Below, piece after piece: positions 1 to 5,147 of a DNA stretch of 5,147 bases (position 1 is the stretch's first letter; each line of letters starts with the position of its first letter). The stretch covers positions 1 to 5,147 of the forward strand of contig JACMLA010000866.1 of the NCBI GenBank assembly GCA_014379815.1, given 5' to 3'. Under the pieces are notes generated by a model. It was not told where the DNA came from. It did not search any database and saw only the letters and a list, made by a program, of their open reading frames with translations. The translations under genes were made by a program, and so were the position numbers. The DNA comes from Bryobacteraceae bacterium. Lineage in GTDB: Bacteria > Acidobacteriota > Terriglobia > Bryobacterales > Bryobacteraceae.

Positions 1-128
1 GCCGGTGTCTCGATAGCTGGTTTAGGAGACTCCGTTCCCACCGCTGTCGTCGCGGTGCCTTCTTTTTTGGCGCACGAAGATAAGACCAGCACACCCATTA
101 CAACTGCCAATGCAAAGCGTCGAACCAT
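1..128 (-). CDS. Lipoprotein, N-terminal part only (cut by left window edge)
   Basis: Read leftward from an ATG at 128-126, the frame stays open for 42 codons to the window edge. The start is supported by GGAGG (complement of 133-137) four bases upstream. The protein opens MVRRF, then has a hydrophobic stretch (residues 5-16) ending in a lipobox L-S-S-C with Cys19, followed by a charged CAKKEG segment and a Thr/Ala/Pro-rich linker. This is a textbook type II (lipoprotein) signal peptide: the protein should be exported by Sec, lipidated on Cys19 and anchored in a membrane. Ala rather than Asp at the +2 position would favour outer-membrane sorting under the Lol rule known from enterobacteria; whether that rule applies here is unknown. 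The functional domain lies outside the window, so no function can be assigned. The gene lies 220 bp downstream of the J-domain gene on the same strand. Confidence 0.8.
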   Translation of the reverse strand, partial: MVRRFALAVVMGVLVLSSCAKKEGTATTAVGTESPKPAIETP

Positions 129-132
129 GGAT

Positions 133-137
133 CCTCC
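133..137 (-). promoter_or_regulatory. Ribosome binding site of the lipoprotein gene
   Basis: The minus strand reads GGAGG, four bases before the ATG at 128. The spacing is slightly short but the match to anti-Shine-Dalgarno is strong, and with the lipoprotein signal peptide that follows it fixes the start. Confidence 0.6.
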
Positions 138-251
138 ATCGCACGGTGGCCGGAAAAACAAGGCTACCCGTGCACTCCTATCTTATGTCGGGAACCCCAG
201 TGGCAGATTCTCAGCTGTTGACCGGATTTTCTTTTCTTGCCGGGAAGCAGG

Positions 252-297
252 GACGCTAATCCAGATTCCACTAGGTGGGAAGAGACGTACTTGACCA
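252..297. repeat. 46-bp direct repeat, copy 1
   Basis: This segment matches 1647-1692 at 42 of 46 positions in the same orientation; allowing one more mismatch the match extends left to 249/1644. On the right the similarity stops abruptly. Read on the minus strand it would encode W-S-S-T-S-L-P-T-stop, which is the C-terminal coding phase of the membrane protein at 1651-2316, but no related coding sequence precedes it here. It lies in the gap between the J-domain gene and the lipoprotein gene. Confidence 0.85.
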
Positions 298-310
298 CGG
301 GGCGTGAACA

Positions 311-340
311 GCTGGCGGCGTGCCCCGCCCGAGCGCCAGC
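311..340 (-). terminator. GC-rich stem-loop just after the J-domain gene
   Basis: GCTGGCG (311-317) and CGCCAGC (334-340) form a perfect 7-bp inverted repeat with a 16-base GC-rich loop that can fold further. It begins 8 bases past the TAA stop of the J-domain gene, where an mRNA 3' end structure is expected. There is no T-tract after it on the minus strand, so it is not a classical intrinsic terminator. It could stabilise a 3' end or be a chance GC-rich inverted repeat. Confidence 0.4.
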
Positions 341-348
341 CCGGTGCG

Positions 349-1350
349 TTATTCGAGGCCGGGGTTCTTCAGGCGATAGCGCAACTCGTTAGCCGTCAGA
401 GCATCCATCCTGCCGGCGTTTTCCAGAACGTGAACCAGCTTCAGGCTGCACATCGTAAAGCCGGCAATGTCGTTAACCTGGAGCTGGCAAAGCCGTATTG
501 CCCCCAGGTCCGCCCTCTCCAGAACACGAATCGCGGATCGGGGGGCTTGCACCAGTGGGATCCCTGCCAGCTCTTTGGCCTCGTGCCCTCCGGTCAGCCT
601 CGCGATCCTGACTAGTTCGTACCCCGTGTCCAGAATTGTGCTGGAATCTCCAACCGTGTCGATGCGCCGATAGCGAACGCGGTACAAGCTGCCAAGATCG
701 GCCGCACTTGCAGGCACGTCGCCGGGTGTTTGGTCGCGGTAGCGGACCACGATGCGCCGGTCCTCGTCAATTGCGACAAACTCCGCCACCAGTGCATAAT
801 CTTCTTTCCGTATCTTCAGCCGGTCCAGCTGCAGCACTTCTTCTCGAATGGGGCCCGGTACCTTCCTTGGCGGAGCTGTCGTTGCCAATTGCAGGCTCGG
901 CGTAGCTGAGCGCGAACTGGCGGCGGTCCAGTGCAGAAAGAGAAATGCGCCCAGAACGGGCAGGCACGCTACAGGAAGCAGAATCCACCCCGGAACGTGG
1001 CGTGACGTCTCCTGCAGGCGGGATCTGGAAGAGTCTGGCGCCTTGTGCGTCGATGACCCTGTCGACAAAGCTCCTGTCGACAATTCTATGAATAACTCGC
1101 GTCCGTCGATTCCCATGGCAAGCTGCTGCCGTCGCTGCACAACCGGCAACTCGTAGAAATCCTGCAGATATTCCCAGGCAGCGTTGACTTCCCTCAAATT
1201 GGCGTCGGAATCAGCCCGTTCTTCGACAGCCCGGTCACCATGCAGATCCGGATGCAGTTCCCGGGCTCGCTTCAGATAAGCGGACCGGACCTCCAGAGGG
1301 GTCGCTGTTACCTCCGCCCGCAGCAATCCAAAGGCCTTCCGCGCGGTCAT
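349..1350 (-). CDS. Membrane-anchored J-domain (DnaJ-like) protein
   Basis: 333 residues. Residues 5-65 form a J domain: helix II with a basic K-R-A-R run (27-30), the diagnostic HPD tripeptide at 33-35, then helix III with N-x-A-W-E-Y-L (56-62). J domains stimulate the ATPase of Hsp70/DnaK, and HPD is the contact motif. A polar Ser-rich linker (about 91-118) leads to a single hydrophobic segment at about 121-141. With no signal peptide before it, the J domain should be cytoplasmic and the last ~190 residues periplasmic. That C-terminal part is not recognised; it has charged beta-like stretches and two cysteines (288, 301) that could form a disulfide. There is no Gly/Phe region, zinc centre or substrate-binding domain of true DnaJ, so this is a specialised class III J-protein. 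The ATG at 1350 is preceded by AGGGAG at a 6-base spacing. No partner gene adjoins it. The J domain is certain, the client is unknown. Confidence 0.9.
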   Translation of the reverse strand: MTARKAFGLLRAEVTATPLEVRSAYLKRARELHPDLHGDRAVEERADSDANLREVNAAWEYLQDFYELPVVQRRQQLAMGIDGRELFIELSTGALSTGSSTHKAPDSSRSRLQETSRHVPGWILLPVACLPVLGAFLFLHWTAASSRSATPSLQLATTAPPRKVPGPIREEVLQLDRLKIRKEDYALVAEFVAIDEDRRIVVRYRDQTPGDVPASAADLGSLYRVRYRRIDTVGDSSTILDTGYELVRIARLTGGHEAKELAGIPLVQAPRSAIRVLERADLGAIRLCQLQVNDIAGFTMCSLKLVHVLENAGRMDALTANELRYRLKNPGLE

Positions 1351-1650
1351 GCACCACTCCCTAAAGCAATGCTCAGGAGCATGAAAAAATCGGCGCTCTC
1401 ATGTGGCAGCAACATTACCGTCCCCTTTTCGACGACATCGGGTTTTCCGCGCTCGCAGCTGCGCTTTCAATCTTCACGCTTCTTCGGCTTCCTCGGTGTG
1501 CTTCGTAAGCCATCCTGGTTATCCGCACTCGCCAGACTCGCAGCGGGGTGCCTCGTTGCTGCTGGTTTGTATGGTTTGCCGCCGGATCTGATCGATTCTG
1601 CTGTCGGCTATGGAGCCGCTTTCGGTATCTTTCCCATCCCATTAGAGACG
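1351..1650. other. 300-bp intergenic gap, no convincing gene
   Basis: This lies between the stop of the membrane-protein gene and the start of the J-domain gene. It presumably holds the promoter of the J-domain gene, but I see no clear -35/-10 pair on the minus strand. A plus-strand frame from ATG 1381 stays open into the next gene, but the AGGAG before it ends one base from the ATG, which is too close, and the frame runs antisense into 1651-1707. Near the left end of the membrane-protein gene, ATTAG (1641-1645) and CTAAT (1651-1655) form a short inverted repeat. An outer pair, 1631-1639 with 1668-1676, is imperfect. Neither is convincing as a terminator. Confidence 0.5.
1357..1362 (-). promoter_or_regulatory. 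Ribosome binding site of the J-domain gene
   Basis: The minus strand reads AGGGAG six bases before the ATG at 1350. The spacing is good, and the J domain begins only a few residues after this start, which supports it. Confidence 0.65.
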
Positions 1651-1692
1651 CTAATCCAGATTCGACTGGGTGGGAAGAGACGTGCTGGACCA
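1647..1692. repeat. 46-bp direct repeat, copy 2 (overlaps a gene end)
   Basis: This is the partner of 252-297, offset by 1395 bp. It spans the last 14 codons and the TAG stop (1651-1653) of the membrane-protein gene, coding W-S-S-T-S-L-P-T-Q-S-N-L-D, plus four bases beyond. Relative to this copy, copy 1 has two synonymous third-position changes in Ser codons, one CAG-to-TAG change and one TCG-to-TGG change after it. Similarity stops right after the W codon on the gene-body side. Confidence 0.85.
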
Positions 1693-2316
1693 GATCGCAT
1701 AGCCTAGCAGGAACCAGAAAACGCCCCAGACTCCCAGCAGTAGCACCATCGGTCCTTTGCCGGCTCCGAGGAAGAAGATAGCTTGAAAGGGGAACTGAAC
1801 CGGAAAGTACAGTCCGGCTGCCAGAGGGGTGTAGCCGCGCCATCCACGGAGTCTTTTACTTCCGCGAATCGCGAAGCTGAGCACCAAGGTGCCGACTGTC
1901 AGAAGAACGGAGCCGCCTGGAGTGAACAACTGGCGGAAAGCGCGGTCGGGAGCGTTGTAGATGTAGATGCTTCCGACGATGTACAGTACGAGGCCGAGCA
2001 GACTGAGTGTGACGCCGGCCAGCGCTGGAACCCGGCGCAGCCTGGAAGATCCGGAATGCAGAGTGATTAGACCGAGGGGAGCTCCGGCGAGGCAAACGCT
2101 GGTGGCGCACCAGACGATGCAGCGGATCAACCGACTGCTGTCGTCTGTCAGCGTGCCTTGAAACGCCTGAAGCATCGGATTCAGCGCGAGAAAGCTAAAG
2201 GAGAATAGTACTCCTGCGATCATGCACATAGTGCCGAAGAATCGCGCTTTGGGGAGATGTGCGGTGGTTTGAGCAACGCTTGTCGGGTGGGGCAGCGCTG
2301 GAATGATTGTGTTCAT
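1651..2316 (-). CDS. Six-helix membrane protein of unknown function
   Basis: 221 residues from the ATG at 2316, chosen because AGGAG lies seven bases upstream; the frame could extend to a TTG or similar codon at 2364, but that adds a polar, Cys-containing leader with no ribosome site. About six hydrophobic segments are visible: 27-49, 65-86, 96-120, 130-150, 161-183 and 188-209. Loops on alternating sides are basic (S-R-L-R-R around 91-95, R-G-S-K-R-L-R-G-W-R at 151-160), which by the positive-inside rule places them and the N-terminus in the cytoplasm. Four cysteines (31, 66, 70, 75) sit in or near the first two helices. I do not recognise the family; it resembles small polytopic proteins annotated only as DUFs, and nothing catalytic is evident. 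It starts 88 bp after the fusion-protein gene and may be cotranscribed with it. Its last 14 codons lie in a direct repeat. Confidence 0.8.
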   Translation of the reverse strand: MNTIIPALPHPTSVAQTTAHLPKARFFGTMCMIAGVLFSFSFLALNPMLQAFQGTLTDDSSRLIRCIVWCATSVCLAGAPLGLITLHSGSSRLRRVPALAGVTLSLLGLVLYIVGSIYIYNAPDRAFRQLFTPGGSVLLTVGTLVLSFAIRGSKRLRGWRGYTPLAAGLYFPVQFPFQAIFFLGAGKGPMVLLLGVWGVFWFLLGYAIWSSTSLPTQSNLD

Positions 2317-2323
2317 GAGTTTG

Positions 2324-2328
2324 CTCCT
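2324..2328 (-). promoter_or_regulatory. Ribosome binding site of the membrane-protein gene
   Basis: The minus strand reads AGGAG seven bases before the ATG at 2316. It decides this start over the longer frame that begins at 2364. Confidence 0.65.
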
Positions 2329-2393
2329 GCAAGGGCAATGTGCCTTGCTAGGAACCTCGCGCAAATCCGATCCAGGCTAGCTCGGGCGAAGGG

Positions 2394-2414
2394 CTACCGT
2401 AACGCTACGTAACG
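2394..2414. repeat. Short tandem duplication across the fusion-gene stop codon
   Basis: CTACCGTAACG (2394-2404) is followed at once by CTACGTAACG (2405-2414), an 11/10-bp tandem pair differing by one base. On the minus strand the upstream unit supplies the end of the fusion protein and its TAG stop (2407-2405), and the second unit lies just past the stop. It is probably slippage. It could also be a small binding site, but there is no independent support for that. Confidence 0.5.
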
Positions 2415-4156
2415 GCAGTAACTTCAAGCAGCTGCCATTCTCCGAGGCCCAACGCCTCGACCCTGCCGAGGGCCTGGAAGCTAATTCCGGAGCCGGCAAC
2501 AAGGTCCCGCAACGTACCCGATGCGAAGATCTGCTGCCATCCTGCCCGCTGCTGAACCAGCCTGGCGACGACGGTTGCCGAGCCACCCAGAGGTAATCCG
2601 GCTGGGCTGATGAACTCACCCGTGTGCAGCCCAACACGGGAACGCACATCTATCTGGCGCGCTACTTCCTGCAGGGCACTCGCACACCGGAGCGCCCGGG
2701 CCGGACCGTCGAAGGCAGCGGTCACGCGAGGATACGGATACTCCGCTTCACGAGCGCCGAACCGTGTCAGCTGCGTGCGAACCGCGGTATCGAGGCGAGG
2801 CTCCGATGGTTTCTCAAATTCGATGGCAAGGACTGTAGCGAGGACACCGGCCGACTCGCCGGAGCCTGGCAACTGGGCCAGAAAATGCTCGATCTCCTGC
2901 AGCATTGCTTCCTGATCCCCGACGAAGGGCAAGTGATCGTCGCCGGGAAGCTCGATAAGTTTCGCTCCGGGAATGTGGGAGGCAACGTAGCGACCTTCCT
3001 CGATTTTGAGGCAGCGGTCGCCGGAGCGATGGAGGACCAGCGTCGGCACTTTTACAAGAGGCAGGACGTAGCGGATATCGGTTTCGGTGTTCATGTGCGT
3101 GAGAGCAAGAGCGGCTCCCGGGCTAGCACCCATCCGCAAATAGGCGGCCCACCATTCGCGAAACTTGGGGTCATTGGCCACCGACGGCGCACGTTCTTCG
3201 AGGCCAACTGGACCGCCCCAGTCGCGGCGGATTTCCTCGAAGAATACTTTTCGCTGCTCCACAGTAGGAGCCCAGGGGTAATCGGGTGCCCAGAGACGGC
3301 TCGCGTAGGTAGCAATCATGATGAGTGCCGCGGCCCTTTGAGGATAGGTTGCAGCGAAGACGGCAGACATGCAGCCACCTTCCGATACTCCGCAGATAAC
3401 CGCGCGCTGAGAACCGATGCTGTCCATTACGGCATGGACGTCTTCCATGCGCTGTTCAATAGTCGGCAGCTGCGCAAGCGGGACGCGATCGGACAGTCCG
3501 GTGCCGCGCTTATCGAACAAGATTACACGAGAAAAGGAGCTGAGGCGCTGCAGAAATCTGGCAGACCGGGGTTCTGTCCAGATGTACTCGAGGTGCGACA
3601 CCCATCCCATGACGAAGACAAGGTCGACGGGCCCATCGCCTGTGACCTGATAGGCGATGTTGACGCCTCCGTTTTCCACGTAGCGGGTTTTCGGGAGGGA
3701 CCCGGTTCGGATTGCTGGTGCTGCAGAGACCTCTTCACTTTTGCTCTGAGAGTCTACGCTGGTGACGGGAGCACAGAACCGGTAGCCTCTGCGAAAGCGC
3801 GTCTCGATGTAGACCGGCTTTTGGGCGCTATCGCCCAGTGCTTTGCGAATTTCGAGGATCTGTACGGAAAGTGCGTGGTCAGCGACATGTACGTCAGGCC
3901 ACAGTGTTTTGAACAACTGATCCCGCGTGACAATCTCGCCAGCGCGTTCGACGAGGCAAACCAGGACGTCAATTGCTCTCGGAGTGAGGTCGACAAGCTT
4001 GTCCTCACGCCAGAGCTGGCGGCCGGCGGGATCGAGGCGGAATGGTCCAAAAGTAAGCGATCTCGCCACCTCAGGGATTTTAGCAACGGCTCCGGTCGAG
4101 CCGGGCCGGCTTGTGACTTCACCGGCCCTGGTCGTCGAATCGCTGTCGTTACTCAA
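2405..4156 (-). CDS. Winged-helix / alpha-beta hydrolase / degenerate cyclase-domain fusion regulator
   Basis: 583 residues in three domains. (1) About 36-129: an OmpR/PhoB-type winged helix with F-G-P-F-R-L-D, L-T-P-R-A-I-D-V-L, a D-Q-L-F-K-T-L-W-P recognition region and R-R-G-Y-R-F at the wing, with no receiver domain before it, as in CadC/ToxR-like and SARP-like fusions. (2) About 158-429: an alpha/beta hydrolase with nucleophile elbow G-V-S-E-G-G (Ser258), acid Asp380 in S-G-D-R and base His408 in D-D-H-L-P-F, so the triad looks intact. (3) About 438-579: homology to class III adenylate/guanylate cyclases (F-D-G-P-A-R-A-L-R-C-A, G-L-H-T-G-E, R-D-L-V-A-G-S-G), but without the usual metal-binding aspartates. 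No membrane helix is seen, so a cytoplasmic DNA-binding protein that may sense a small molecule through the hydrolase fold is likely; the ligand is unknown. The start is a TTG overlapping the peroxidase stop; a GTG at codon 30 is an alternative that keeps all three domains. Confidence 0.88.
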   Translation of the reverse strand: MSNDSDSTTRAGEVTSRPGSTGAVAKIPEVARSLTFGPFRLDPAGRQLWREDKLVDLTPRAIDVLVCLVERAGEIVTRDQLFKTLWPDVHVADHALSVQILEIRKALGDSAQKPVYIETRFRRGYRFCAPVTSVDSQSKSEEVSAAPAIRTGSLPKTRYVENGGVNIAYQVTGDGPVDLVFVMGWVSHLEYIWTEPRSARFLQRLSSFSRVILFDKRGTGLSDRVPLAQLPTIEQRMEDVHAVMDSIGSQRAVICGVSEGGCMSAVFAATYPQRAAALIMIATYASRLWAPDYPWAPTVEQRKVFFEEIRRDWGGPVGLEERAPSVANDPKFREWWAAYLRMGASPGAALALTHMNTETDIRYVLPLVKVPTLVLHRSGDRCLKIEEGRYVASHIPGAKLIELPGDDHLPFVGDQEAMLQEIEHFLAQLPGSGESAGVLATVLAIEFEKPSEPRLDTAVRTQLTRFGAREAEYPYPRVTAAFDGPARALRCASALQEVARQIDVRSRVGLHTGEFISPAGLPLGGSATVVARLVQQRAGWQQIFASGTLRDLVAGSGISFQALGRVEALGLGEWQLLEVTAVT

Positions 4157-5147
4157 GGAGCTTGAGATACGCGACGATGTCCGCCTGATCCTGGGAATTG
4201 AGCAGGATCGGGTTCGCTGGAGTGAACAGAGGCAGGACCCTTGCGTAGTGAGCGACAGCGTCTTCCAGTGTTCGCGCGGAATTGTCGTGGAAGTAAGGCG
4301 CTGTTCGGCGGATTCCGCGAAGTGGCGAAATCTTGAAGGAGTTGGCGTCTTGAACGCGACCGGTGATGAGTGCCCGGCCAGGATCGGGGCTGACTACGGT
4401 GGTCTCGGACCCGTCCGAATTGCGGAAGACGAATGGGCGAACCGGATTTTTGGCGGGATTCAGTTCAGAAACAGCAACGCTTACAAAACGCAGTCCAGGC
4501 GGGGCCGGGAAGAACTGGTTCGTTCGGTCCATCATGGGTCCGCTATGACACAGGCCGCAAGCGCCAATCTTATTGTTCTTCGGATCGATTCGGTCTTCGA
4601 AGAAGGTCCGGCCGCGTTTCTCTGGGTCCGTGTTGCCTTCTGGTAATCCGGGCGCCGCGCCGCCACGAGCAAATTCGCGAACTGCCGCGGAAGTGAAGAA
4701 TTCATCACTGACCTGGAATCGGGCGATTGCCTGGAGATCAGTATCGGACAAGGCGGTGGGGCTTTGAGCATGGGCGCGGATCGCATTCTGAGCCTGAATG
4801 ACGAGGTTCGGCTCCCGTCCGTCAACCATGAGCACTGGATCGAGAGCCGGAGTATTCAACGTAGTCGGGATACCCCGGCGCACGATTACGCTACGAGCTG
4901 CGGGGTCATCGGCAAGCTTGACGTTCGGAGGCAGAGGAATCTCGACCAGGATCGTCGCCTCGGTCAGCATTCGCTGAATGCCTCGCCCTTTGCCATCGTC
5001 GCTTCCGTCATGACGAAATAAAGGATCCTGGCGATTCATGGCGAAGCGGCGTTGTGCATCATTGGCGGAGACGGTACCGGTTTCGCGACTGTGACAGGTG
5101 AGACAGGTTCGGCCATTGCCGCCGAAAGATTCGTGATCGAACAAGAA
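4149..5147 (-). CDS. Diheme cytochrome c peroxidase, CcpA/MauG type (N-terminus outside window)
   Basis: 332 residues are visible; the frame is open at the right edge, so the signal peptide and true start are missing (an in-frame TTG at 5144 is internal). The visible part begins in the family motif F-x-G-N-G-R-T-C-L-T-C-H, the first heme site (C-L-T-C-H, 5105-5091). The second heme site C-G-L-C-H is at 4559-4545, 182 residues on, a spacing nearer MauG than classical CcpA. The C-terminal signature S-P-L-R-G-I-R-R-T-A-P-Y-F-H-D (about 4317-4270) and a final Q-D-Q-A-D-I-V-A-Y-L-K-L-L-E helix complete the fold. Such proteins act in the periplasm, taking electrons from small cytochromes or a protein substrate and reacting with peroxide. 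Tyr at 4247-4245 falls where classical CcpA has its distal Met and MauG has Tyr, by eye alignment, so MauG-like chemistry is possible. The stop overlaps the next gene's start by 8 bp. Confidence 0.92.
   Translation of the reverse strand, partial: FLFDHESFGGNGRTCLTCHSRETGTVSANDAQRRFAMNRQDPLFRHDGSDDGKGRGIQRMLTEATILVEIPLPPNVKLADDPAARSVIVRRGIPTTLNTPALDPVLMVDGREPNLVIQAQNAIRAHAQSPTALSDTDLQAIARFQVSDEFFTSAAVREFARGGAAPGLPEGNTDPEKRGRTFFEDRIDPKNNKIGACGLCHSGPMMDRTNQFFPAPPGLRFVSVAVSELNPAKNPVRPFVFRNSDGSETTVVSPDPGRALITGRVQDANSFKISPLRGIRRTAPYFHDNSARTLEDAVAHYARVLPLFTPANPILLNSQDQADIVAYLKLLE

Noticed and set aside
180..185. TAAGAT on the minus strand as a possible -10 box for the lipoprotein gene
   Set aside because: No acceptable -35 hexamer lies at 16-18 bases, so the promoter call would rest on a single weak hexamer.
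55..294. A plus-strand 79-codon frame whose C-terminus resembles that of the 1240-1707 frame (L-I-Q-I-x-L-G-G-K-R-R)
   Set aside because: The resemblance is fully explained by the 46-bp direct repeat read in the plus direction. The frame also lies antisense to the lipoprotein start.
1631..1676. Possible terminator hairpin at the end of the membrane-protein gene
   Set aside because: On the transcribed strand the outer arms have an internal C-A mismatch, the loop is long, and there is no T-tract. The inner ATTAG/CTAAT stem is short and AT-rich.
252..1692. Repeats as ends of an insertion sequence or an integron cassette
   Set aside because: They are direct, not inverted; there is no transposase or integrase frame between them and no attC-like core sites are visible.
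1240..1707. A 155-codon plus-strand frame crossing the 1351-1650 gap, partly hydrophobic
   Set aside because: It overlaps the J-domain gene start and the membrane-protein end antisense, and the best internal ATG (1381) has a badly spaced ribosome site. No family is recognised.
2624..4165. A 513-codon open frame on the plus strand, fully antisense to the fusion gene
   Set aside because: It mirrors a long real gene with biased codons, shows no recognisable domain and overlaps three clear domains on the other strand. Treated as a shadow frame.

Overview
The window is about 5.1 kb of moderately GC-rich bacterial DNA. All five supported genes are read from the minus strand, two of them cut by the window edges. 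The gene set is a diheme peroxidase, a winged-helix/hydrolase/cyclase-like fusion, a J-domain membrane protein, a polytopic membrane protein and a lipoprotein. It fits a soil-type Gram-negative with a large regulatory repertoire. Acidobacteriota is my best guess, because such OmpR-type winged-helix fusions and MauG/CcpA-type peroxidases are common there. This is an inference from family distribution and no taxonomic marker is present.

Layout in transcription order (right to left): (1) 5147-4149, the C-terminal ~332 residues of a CcpA/MauG-type diheme cytochrome c peroxidase, whose N-terminus and signal peptide lie outside the window. (2) 4156-2405, a 583-residue protein with an OmpR-type DNA-binding winged helix, an alpha/beta hydrolase with an intact Ser-Asp-His triad, and a C-terminal class III cyclase-homology domain that appears to have lost both metal-binding aspartates. 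It starts at a TTG overlapping the peroxidase stop by 8 bp, so the two genes are probably translationally coupled. (3) 2316-1651, a six-helix membrane protein of unknown function, 88 bp downstream and possibly in the same transcript. (4) 1650-1351, a 300-bp gap without a convincing gene. (5) 1350-349, a J-domain protein with an N-terminal cytoplasmic J domain, one membrane helix and a C-terminal domain predicted to be periplasmic. (6) A GC-rich stem-loop and a repeat copy. (7) 128-1, the start of a lipoprotein gene running off the left edge.

The most unusual structure is a 46-bp direct repeat (42/46 identical) that brackets the J-domain gene. One copy forms the last codons and stop of the membrane-protein gene; the other lies between the J-domain gene and the lipoprotein gene. 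The differences between the copies suggest a duplicated gene tail or a dispersed element. The most interesting protein is the three-domain fusion with a degenerate cyclase module. I see no CRISPR array, tRNA, rRNA, transposase or complete insertion sequence.
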